DNA from: Ascaris suum
Lineage: Eukaryota > Nematoda > Chromadorea > Rhabditida > Ascarididae
Reading direction: 5' to 3'
DNA: 64,000 nucleotides
Assembly: GCA_013433145.1 (NCBI GenBank)
Contig: CM024186.1
Coordinates: forward strand, 3,104,001-3,168,000
Position numbers and translations under genes: made by a program. Position 1 is the first letter of the stretch. Every line of letters starts with the position of its first letter. Positions 54,011 to 64,000 of this stretch are shown piece after piece. The notes beneath the pieces were generated by a model. The model saw only the letters and a list, made by a program, of their open reading frames with translations, was not told the DNA's origin and ran no database searches.

Positions 54011-57000
54011 AGACATTTATATTTATAGGCTTAATTTTCAGCTTCGTTTATAGATCCACCTTCCTGATACGTATGTGCGGGATTGTACCTGTGAAAGTGA
54101 GGAAGAAGAACAACTCCGGTGTGTTAGGATCGCTAACGATGAATAAAGGAAATTTCATATTTTAGAAGAGTTGCTGTAATTCAACGCCAAAACAGCTACC
54201 AATCTCTTTTCCTGCTTGTGTCGCTTTAGGCATAATCCTCATGAGCGAGGAAGAGAGATTTAAAAAAATATGAGGGAGGCGATTTAAACAAAGACATTTC
54301 GGTTAAGAGTGTAAGCTTCCGCAAATCAAAAGAGGAATAAAAAATTTTCATTAACGTATACACAGGTACCTATAAATAGAAACCAAAAGAAGATGCGTTG
54401 TTGTTGCGGAGTATATGACATCAATTGCCTAGTTGGTGAATCGAGATATTTTTTACGATAAGGAAATAATGACAACCTGCTGCGGTGTCTCCTCTCCGTC
54501 GGATTGAAAAGACCTGAAGAATGGACGTTTAGCTTCGTCGAAAGCGTAGATGAATTCGCTGAGATAGGAAATCTGCAAACTGCTTTATCTCAATTGCAAA
54601 AAATATTCGCCAAAAGTATTGCAAATTGCAACATAGCGTTTTTCTCAGCGTAACCTTTCGATTATATAGGAAAAAAAAATGATAATATGTATTAAGTGAA
54701 AATTCGAACAGTTTTATTTAGGTGAAGTTAAGAGAATTCGAAAAAAATAATATTTACCTAAATGCGTTGAAAAAAAAAAAGAAAACATTCTTAATCGAAC
54801 TTTGAAAACATTCTCTTAATGGACAAGTTCCATGTAAAAAACAGCCGACACAACGCATCGCAAATACTCAGCAAAATGTGCATTCCCTTAACTATTTGAT
54901 AGTAGGAATTAACGTCCAAAACAATAATCCAGTCTGTGCAATAACTGCAATCAGCTGTGTCCTCGCAACAACTGCAATCAGCTGATAGTCGCTCGCCTAT
55001 CCACCCGATAAAGTAGCGCATCGTTGCAAAAATGGAGCAACGCGTTCAGCATTCGCTTTATATGCACATACTCTCTTGCATGCCGCCTATCCGCCTCTTA
55101 AAGCCGGCAAAATAAGTAAACACATAGAGAAACAGACGATCGACGCAATACTCTCTCCCCAACACTACAACAATCTGCGTATATTTCTGCTATACTGATT
55201 TACTATTTTGAAAACAATTTTCTCTCTATAAACTAATGTAAACATCTAACACATTATATCATTTGTTTGCATTCAGCTTCCTCTTCAATTATTTTGGTTC
55301 TCTTATATGCCATACTTCTCTATGACGCATGAATCGACGATCTCTAAGCGTTTCGTCGCCTCGAACGAAGAAACAGCTGGAAAAGGCGACGAAACAGCTA
55401 TTGACGATCGAATGTTCGTGAATCTTCGCGTAGCAACGCGTTTAATCGCATGCGCGGCTGGCAGCAAAAACAAATGCATAGAGGGTTAATTGTATGCGTT
55501 GCTCGTGCACAAAAAAAAAATGTTGTAAATTTTAGCAGGTTGCTGTGATGCTTAAAGTGTTTGAAATGAGTGTAATTTCCTATATTTTTAACAAGGTATT
55601 AAAAGTGAATAAAGGAAATAATGCATGAGGGATCAGCACGATATCGGTTTATTCTCCGTTTATCTCACCAAACAGTTTCATAAATTGCGGATAAATAATA
55701 AAATTTACTAGATATTGCCTCTGTTTATGACTAATCTTAGCTCCCCATATAAGTCTTTTTTATAGTGGGACTGGGTGAACGTTTGTATAAAGCTTCAAAG
55801 TGAAACACTGAAGTATTTATATGCAAAGTAAAACGTTAATATATAAAATATAAAAAGAGAAATGTTGAAAAGAAAAAAGTTTTAAGCGCAGGTGAAGTGG
55901 TCATCAATATTTGCTGCTAATCAGGAGGAAGGCTCTAAATGAAAAAGAGTTTCCTATAAAGGATATATTTTCCTTCAAAATGAAAATATCACCGACGTTA
56001 GAGCGTATAACTTTTGATTTCAATAAACATCTCTTTTTCTTGGATTTCATACATCAGTATCAAACGTAATTTAGGATCTCATCCTATGATACCAATAAAC
56101 AATCAAATTTCTAACAGCAATAGTTCCGCATCTGAAACCTGAACAATAAAATGTTGCGAAATACGCCGCAACAATGAGGTAACGCAACAATAATGTCATA
56201 TGTAATCGGTAATATCGTAATGATGCATAGGATAATATTGCATAAATATAGCTTAAATGAACAGTAATGGTTACCCAAAAATACCACAAAAACACCCTTA
56301 TGCAGATGTCGAATATATAGAAATTATCATCATACATTTTAATAATGGAAATTTTCGAATACGTAAATTAATTTTAATGCAATATCAAAAAAAAAATTTC
56401 CATAGCACGCATAACGTTCTCAACACGTTGAAATGTTCATTTTCTAGTATTATTTGATTGTCGGTGGTTGGTGGAGATAAAAAAAAAGGAGGCAATTAAT
56501 TCGGTAAGCGATATGCATAACTCTTCTTATTTCTTTTGAATGGGAGTATTTGCATAAATCAGTAATATGCAAAAAACAAAATTTTCCACTTTTCACAGAT
56601 TTTGGTTGATAATTAGAAAAAAAATATCGCATTACGCTCGCTCACTACTACATTTAGAAGAAGCATTTTGCTAATATATAAAGGCTAATAGATAAAACTT
56701 ATGGAAATTTAATTTTACACTCCAAGATTATATATTTTTTCATTAAGTTGATACTTATGGACTCCATTCGACATACTGAACCTAAAACATACAAAGATTG
56801 TGTGACGACAGTAAATGAAACAAATTCATGAAGAAGTTCTTTTAACAATTTTTTCAATATAAGTTCTGTGACATTAAATTAAGGTTGTATTTATTTTCAA
56901 GCGATTCCAACAACAACTTCTTGTAGGCTGATATTAACACATATTGGAAAATTTCGAAAATTTTGAATTGTTATGCAAAAATATTTATAATAATAGCATC

Positions 57001-57076
57001 TTTTATGCAAATCATATTGAAAGCTTAATCGTTAGAAGTGTCTTCAAACAATTTTGAAAAATATTTTCGTTAAAGG
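54010..57076. other. 3 kb between divergent genes, no gene seen
   Basis: This holds the upstream regions of the sHSP (left side) and of the coiled-coil gene (right side). It is AT-rich with several A runs. About 55300-55490 is more GC-rich and open for 60 codons on the plus strand but without splice support. I could not identify clear heat-shock elements. Confidence 0.5.
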
Positions 57077-57256
57077 ATGGCTGGAGAGAACCCTAATGAA
57101 GAGCAGTCAAAGAGTGTAAATTTCAACAATAACGATGAACAATCCTATGACAATACTGGATCTCGTCGTCTAAGTGTTCGTTAGCAATAAATTACTTCTT
57201 TTCGTCTTATCTGATGTATTTTATTTATTTATTTATTCATTTATTTATCCACTTAC

Positions 57257-57307
<51 letters not shown>

Positions 57308-60300
57308 CTTGTTTATCTATTTATTTATCTGTTTGTTTATTTATTTGTCTACTTATCATTTACTTGTTTCAATCAAAAAAGCATTCATTATGAACAAATG
57401 TCTCTTCATATCGCTTCCCCTTGTCCTGACCGAATGCCTCTCTGATCCATTCGGCTCTAGTGGTCTTTCGGTCGGCCTCTACGTCTTGCAGGTTGTCGGA
57501 TGAACGTTTATCCATTGTGCTTATTTATTATTTACATTATTCACTAGTGAATTAAAGACGCATCCAAATTTCCACATTCGCTTTGATACGAATACTATAG
57601 AGTGGATATCGGAAGTGACAAATAGTCAAGTTGGTTCGCATTCATTGAATGATCCACAGAATGTCAGACACGCAGACAGACAAACATAGAGAATTATATG
57701 CGTATGAAGGAAAAAACTTGAAAGATCACCGTATGCGTAAATCTGATCACTTTGTACAAGCGGATGACAAATGTATTGAGGTGATAATTTTCTTCGGTAG
57801 TTAGAGCATTCTTCTATGTCTTCATTTATTATTATATAAAAGTTTAAAGTATTATATGAGTAATGAATATTTTCAGTGTGAGAATGAAGTGGAAAGAGAT
57901 TCGGCAGAATTGATCACCGCTCGTTCAAAATGGTCATATTTGCGAAATGAGGATTTCTTAGGACAACGCTATAAAGAATATGCACGTGTACCACCAAGAC
58001 GATCGCATAGTAAAGTCACTTGGGATAATATCAAAGAAATTCAAGAGGTGAACACCTAAACCATTCTATTCTCTTTGCAACAGAAAAAATCGAAAATTAT
58101 TGTCGATTTTTTATGGAAAAGATAAAATAGAAATACAAAGATATATTTATCATAATTGAAAATGCCATTTAAAAATAGCTAGCTATTATTTTTTTTATTC
58201 TTCGAACTTAATGTTATCAAATCAAACAAAGGAATTTCAATTCGTCGTTTGTGATTTTTAATTTCTGTTGGCTGGAAGTTTTGAAAAAAAGATTGCCGAA
58301 CATTCACTATAGATTCGATATTTCGGTCATAAACGAACGTATGAGAAGCGAAGTGAACGTTCGCGACCAAATCCTTGGCGAAGATATGGAGCTGTATTGA
58401 AATTACATGAGATTGGAGGATGGGTATCGAAAATTGGTTTGTCTTTTCGTTATTTTACCATTATTTGCTAACGCAACACTTCATCTTAATCTTTCTTTTC
58501 TATTCATTCACAACCGTCATTATAAGACCCATTCATTTGCATATTATTGCTAGTGAATTCATATGCTCGAATTATTCCCTTCAGAAAGAATATCCTTAAA
58601 TGGGCGCATTATCTCTAATCAGATGGCAAGAGGTAAAGATATAAGCCTAAACTATCATTGAAATTTTTTCTTAAGTTTTGAAAAAACAATTTCATGATCG
58701 TTAACTAAATTTCGCTAAAATATTTCTAGCAGTCATAAGCGATTATATTGGCTCTACATTAGTCGGTATTCACCTCATTTATAGATACGATCGAAATATA
58801 AATAATATTTCATGCAATATTTAGACCGTTAAAAATTGAACATTTTATGTGTAACTTTCACTAATTTTACAAAGTAAATCATAATTGGTGCAAACTAAAG
58901 ATAAATATTATAATCGAAAAAGAAAATGCTTAATTTTTTTTTTTGTTAACAGATAGACAACAGTCAACACGACGCAATCGTAAATATTATTATGTAAGAC
59001 CAGGTTCAAAGCCTTGCAATCCGCCTAATCGACCACCGATTACCGTTCGAGATAGTAAAGTTATTCCCGCATCTGGTTAGTGAGGAAAACTCTTGTAAAA
59101 TTTTATGATGCGAAATATTTCACTAATTCATCAATGAAAATTAACAAAAAACAATAGGTAATTCATTCATTCCTAATAATTTTCTATTGGAAAAATGTGT
59201 GGAGACTAGTTGAACTTCATTATAGCGTATGAATTTTTAATCTAGGTCCCAGTTGTACGGGATCCCCTGAGGACCTTTGGTTTGTTGCCATACAACAATC
59301 CAGGATCATCCAGAGGATAGGAAGTCTGAAAGACCCATTAACAGAAATTGAACCTTACAATTTCGTGTAGCACATCTGGCAGTTAGCGGATGCAGTGAAA
59401 ATAGGTAACTCTTACCTTGTTCGTGAATTGCCTATGAGTGAGCTTTTCGAAAAATGCAGCAATTAAAGCCCATTTCATTTCACAATTGAAGACAGACACA
59501 TCCTAGAAAAGTAAAAGAGCAGTAATGTTGAGAAAATTTAGCGATAAGCATTCCACAGTGTGAATCAATCGAGCAAGTTGCTTCGGCAGTCGGCTTGCAA
59601 CTACAAATGCTGATGCGTATAAACTCTCAAGAAAAACTTACACCTCCGCTTAACATTGGTCAGTTACTTTACAACTTTTTCAACTCTTCTAGTTACGTGA
59701 AATGAGGAAACTCTTTCGCCAACCAGAAATGATGCTGTATTGGATCTAGCTGTGCTTTTATACAGCTATTTAAAAACTTAATTTATGCAAGTTGAACAAG
59801 TTTCAAACCGAGAGATAAAAAATATGGAAAAATTACGTGATCGATGTAAAACACTTCGAAGTGAATTGAAAAAAAAAACGATGCGCTTCTACAAATAACA
59901 CACTTTGCTCGTAAGTATACCCTTAGTAGATCATAAAATCGCTTCTATAATGAGTTATCAACGATCATTGATGTTGAAATGTTGAGATTTATCACTCAAT
60001 CAACTCGTAGGAAACTTAACTTCTCAGTTCCTTAATCCTGCTAAATTTCAGATACTTCAATGAATCGTAAAGGAATTCATTCGGCTTCAAATCCTACTAC
60101 ATCGACACAAAATAATACTGGCGGAATGGATGAGTCGAATAGGAATTCAACAACGAACAATAATACGCACAATAAACTACCATTAAAATCGACTGATGAT
60201 ACCGCTCAACAGATGAGTGATTGTGAAATTCAAATGGAACGAGTGGAGAGGTGAGTCAACACCTGACGATGACTATCATATTTTCGGTTATAGGTTATGT

Positions 60301-60595
60301 GCGCGAATAAATGAAGAAAAATTTTATTCCTAATCATTTTGTTTCTTTTCAAATTTCGGCCATTTAGAATTCACTATAAATTCTGGTATAAATATATGAC
60401 CATAAATATGCAAATATGAATAAATACAAACATACTATAAATAAAATGATATAAATATAAATACAATTATAAATATATATTATTGATTATGCATAATACA
60501 TATTCGTTATGTTGCACAATAAAAAAATAAAAAGGGAAAAATATGAATGTAATAAAAAATGAAAAAAATATATATATATTATATATATATATATT

Positions 60596-60671
<76 letters not shown>

Positions 60672-61315
60672 TATATATATTATATATATATATATTATAT
60701 ATATATATTTATATATATATATATATATATAATACGGAGAGTCTGTAGCAACATTTTGAATATGCAGTTAAAGAATATGCTGAATGTTTAACGAAGTATG
60801 GAGAGAGTAGATTTGATAGGTTTGATCATATGCAATCTCGTTACTTCAAAAAATTAGACAAAGAATAATTTAAGTGCTTTTACTTCCTACTCTTCCACCT
60901 CATCAATCGAGTGAAATTTTTCTCGACGATGAAGTAAAGGAGAAATTCAATTTGTATAGACCATTACAGCCAGAAGAGATCGCCGGAATTATTGTACGAG
61001 GTGAGGATGGCAGAAAATTCAGTTTCATAGATTCTTTCGCTTTGCTTTTTTCTAAAATTCAGTTACACCTCCGTTACCCCCTTCCCACTCTTCTTAATTA
61101 AGCTTCTGAGCTAATGTACAACGAACGGTTGAATCGTTTGATACTGCGGACATATTCAAAATAATTTACCGATTGCCGATGCGCAATACAGGATTGCTTT
61201 TAGGATTCGTTCTAACCGAGGTTCACACTCGTTGTCTTCATCAAATGAGCTACGAATATCCACAGGCGGTATGAAGAGAAGTGGAACGCCACTACCCTCC
61301 AGAAAACGTCACTAA
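57077..61315 (+). CDS. Many-exon basic and coiled-coil protein, family not recognised, with possible breaks
   Basis: Phase-consistent exons are 57077-57175, 57877-58047, 58313-58436, 58585-58632, 58953-59075, 59246-59394 (GTGAAA donor; a GTAACT at 59405 is the alternative), 59559-59658, 59792-59910 and 60052-60250. Further candidates at 60768-60868, up to 61000, and 61204-61315 do not join in phase. The N-terminal part is acidic. The middle is Arg/Tyr-rich (RPNPWRRYGAVLKLHEIGGW; RRNRKYYYVRPGSKPCNPP). Then comes a helix (CESIEQVASAVGLQLQMLMR), a coiled coil (NREIKNMEKLRDRCKTLRSE) and an Asn/Thr-rich linker. The sixth exon has an in-frame TAG at 59368-59370. The exon 59792-59910 is one base short at a 10-A run. 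Either the gene is decaying or the sequence has errors. It may act in a protein complex; function unknown. Confidence 0.5.
57217..57350. repeat. (TTTA)n tetranucleotide array in intron 1 of the coiled-coil gene
   Basis: About 30 TTTA units with scattered single-base changes (CTTA, TTTG). The surrounding 109-codon frame of LFIYLFIY is an artefact. Confidence 0.93.
60568..60732. repeat. Interrupted (TA)n array in the coiled-coil gene
   Basis: TA repeat with several TT interruptions, between the exon ending at 60250 and the candidate exon starting at 60768. Confidence 0.93.
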
Positions 61316-61319
61316 TCCT

Positions 61320-64000
61320 CGACGATATACCATAAATATATCAAAAATGACACTGCGTCGATAGTGGGATATGATATGTGATTGCCGACTGCATAATTTA
61401 CATGAACGAAAATATGTTGGAAATATTCGATGAAGCGCTAAAATGCACTGAGTGATTGCAAAATTTGTAAACAACTTCTGGACACCTTTTTTAATCAACA
61501 AAGAAATTAATCTTCCAACGAATCTTTTCGGGGAAGTGTTTAAATCTTCTTCAATGTGGTGCATAAATAGAACGAATGCGATTTCTGGTTTCGCTCGCAC
61601 TATAGCAATGTTCAACGTATTCCACCCTGCTCCCCCCCCCCCCCCCCCCCCCCACTCCGCCATCCCACGACCCTTGCCAGTAGAATCCTATGAAATAAAT
61701 ATGGCTATTTTTAGCCGTTTATGACTACGGGACAATGCCTTCCTCAACAAAGATGCACGAGTCACCTTATAAGTTTCGCATGATATCATGGGGATGCGTT
61801 TCAATCAACTTGAAATTGAACAGCACAAATTGTTGGAGAACAAAGAAAACGTTTATGAAATTTGAATTCAGCATCGTCGAAAGCATTCATAATATGAATT
61901 TTCCAGCTTTTGAGGAATTCGTCATGATTGTTAGGAAGGAATGAATGGGGTTGGAATTTTCATGCACCTTCCCGATGTTTCTGCCACATTTCTGCATAAC
62001 GATGATAAAAATATGCAAAAAAACCTAGGAATTTGTGGAGAGGTTATGTTCATAAGAATTTTTGAAGATATATTACAAGAATGGAAAAAACCTTTCAATA
62101 AAAAAGTGAAGATAGTGCTTTGATCTATCTTAACTATGGGCCATAATGGATGTATGCGAAGATGTCTCCTATTCTATCTTAGTGAAGATAATGAATATAT
62201 TATGTGGCATTAGCAGATAACTGCAATGAAATTAATATGAAGGAATAAGAACGAATGGATGTTTACGTAATATATTGCAGTTACCCTGATACGACATCGT
62301 AATTTCGATTCATCTTTGAATTTTTGAAGGAATCTGTTAATTTAGGAGATATGTCGTGTATGAAAAAATTAGATGGTTACATTAAGCATGTATCTGTTAT
62401 TTCGGGTCCTGCTAGAAGTTGCGAAGTTTAAGACTCAAAAGCTCGTTTCATATTCTTTTCAATTGTGCAGCTCGATGACAAGTTCGAGATCTAGTACACG
62501 TTCAGCAATCATCTTATAATGCATACCCTCTTTGGCAATATTTCTATTCGAGGGGAAAGTAGTTTAAGTCGACGAGTTAAGTGCATAAAGTTGATTGGAT
62601 TATTCGGAGAAATAAGCTTGAAAAAAACAACTGGAAGGATGATAAAGAAATGTGAACGATGAGTGCAAGCACGCTTGCATAAATAAGATGTGAGAATCGA
62701 TTTTTACTTATATATTTCTGCCTAGTGTCTTTGAATCAATGTTTCTGTATCATCAATTTCTTCATTTATTATCACTAAATATTATCATTAAATAATGACA
62801 AACAATAATATTTGATAAATTGATAAGAATAGGTAACACTTCTTTGAGTAAGTGCATGATATGGATGGTATTTCTTGTTTAAGTGTATCATATATTGCTT
62901 TCCTTATCAACTGATCTTAGTTATTTGTTTTCATTCCCCTCTGAATTATCGCTATCAGTATGCCATTCGACCCTTTCATATAATTCATATCAAACATGTA
63001 ATACATCAATACAACACATGAAAGAGGGTTGATACTAGGCTTTTTTTAAAATGTCCAGTAGTGAATCTTGATCAGTAATGCTTAACTTTTTAGTTATACC
63101 ACAAAAACCTCTATCTTAGACAATGCATTGAAAAATGCGCTCCTTTGTGAATATGAACGGATGAAAAGATGATATCAGTCACATTTGATTCCATGATCGG
63201 CATGTACCTACTGAATGAAATCTTTCCCCTTCCCGATCCTTCTCTCCTCTATTTTCCCACCGCTCATACGACAAGCAGTTTTCGACTTCCTTCTCTATTG
63301 CACGACCTCTCTGTCACTTACCTTTTTTATCCGACATAACTTTTTTTAATGATCACAATAAAGCTCTCCAAATAGAATGACCGCAGTATCTGCGTGATAA
63401 TGTTCATTCGATATTATCTGTTCCAGTACCCTTCTAATTCGATTCAGTGTACTGATTTCGATTCGACGCTTTGATAACGATAACCACTCAGTACGGAAGC
63501 TCATGAGATTTTGTCTATTTTTAGCCTTCCTATGTGCCACCCTATATATCGGTCACCGTTCGATTTCGATAACCACTACTCAAAGATCATTATTTGATGT
63601 TGATAACTCTCTAGCTCAATGTGGCAATTCATCTATATACTTCTATTAAATACTTTCCTGATTATATAGGGTTATAGAAAAGTTAAGCAAACGGTAATGG
63701 TCATCAATGAATGCATGCGACTTTGGGTGAATATAGAATTTTCTGGTAGTTACTCAGGTGTTGGTTGCGTCATTCACCTGCAGTGCGTTATATTTTGTGC
63801 GCTTATTCTGTATTAGGAGAGTAATTCGTTCAGTGCAATGCCTTCAACGTCAGATCCGAACATAGTCAATTCCAAGAAGAGGGGAGGGAAAGAGGGAAGA
63901 GGCCAGCTCTATACGAATGCTCGGATAAAGTATAGAAGAAACTCTGGCACAAAATAGTTGAAATCCTCAGGCCGTTTGCTTCATTTTTAGCGCTGAATTC
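61320..64000. other. Right end of window, no confident gene
   Basis: A C run of about 22 bases lies at 61632-61653. 61795-61860 reads a short coiled-coil-like stretch (NQLEIEQHKLLENKENVYEI) before a stop and may be a relic or further exon of the gene to the left. 63346-63540 on the minus strand is an open frame ending LEQIISNEHYHADTAVILF..., preceded by a possible ATATATAG acceptor; it looks protein-like but has no partner. The remainder is AT-rich. Confidence 0.45.
61632..61653. repeat. C homopolymer (about 22 bases)
   Basis: The longest homopolymer in the window. Length in the assembly is unlikely to be exact. Confidence 0.95.

Noticed and set aside
57174..57503. 109-codon frame rich in LFIY
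   Set aside because: Translation of a TTTA tetranucleotide array in an intron.

Overview
The window reads as nuclear DNA of a nematode, most probably a clade V parasite of the strongylid or hookworm type; the species cannot be named from sequence alone. The evidence is AT-rich spacers, short exons split by longer introns with nematode-style TTTCAG acceptors and GTAAGT-type donors, ShKT-domain secreted proteins, a small heat shock protein that starts just after a probable trans-splice acceptor, BEL/Pao retroelement remains, and three sequences that look like SL1 spliced-leader RNA genes. There is no bacterial gene organisation, CRISPR array or operon.

Layout. 1-7520 and about 34925-42415 are two direct copies of one roughly 7.5 kb segment. 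Each carries an SL1-like RNA sequence near its left end (minus strand) and a complete four-exon secreted two-ShKT-domain gene (2691-4935 and 37550-40232). 7540-12840 has no confident gene. 12843-17945 is a GC-rich ten-exon gene on the plus strand, with phase-consistent junctions and a C2H2-like finger. 20215-22665 is a long-terminal-inverted-repeat element with a pyrimidine-rich tandem core. 24189-25008 holds three candidate exons, two of which join in phase. 30380-34485 holds the minus-strand remains of a Pao retroelement: RT thumb, RNase H, integrase and a possible env-like Cys-rich piece. Its pol part lies between 1 kb inverted arms (31206-32285 and 34412-35436), each carrying an SL1-like sequence.

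42877-49625 is a secreted Asn/Ser/Gly/Thr-rich protein gene. It has a signal-peptide exon, a row of similar exons of about 180-201 nt that begin and end in phase 1, and a last exon with a polybasic site. Two of its repeat exons are one base short. 50129-50292 is an isolated good exon on the minus strand. 52900-53996 (minus) is a two-exon small heat shock protein. 57077 to about 61315 (plus) is a many-exon gene for an unrecognised basic and coiled-coil protein, with an in-frame stop and a one-base deficit in a poly-A run. The right end (61.3-64 kb) has no confident gene.

The protein genes do not form one pathway. Two families are secreted (ShKT pair and Asn/Ser/Gly-rich protein), as expected for surface or excretory proteins. 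The main themes are segmental duplication with patchy divergence, exon duplication, mobile-element traffic, long (TA)n arrays, and repeated one-base deficits in exons that are otherwise intact, which could be either decay or assembly error.
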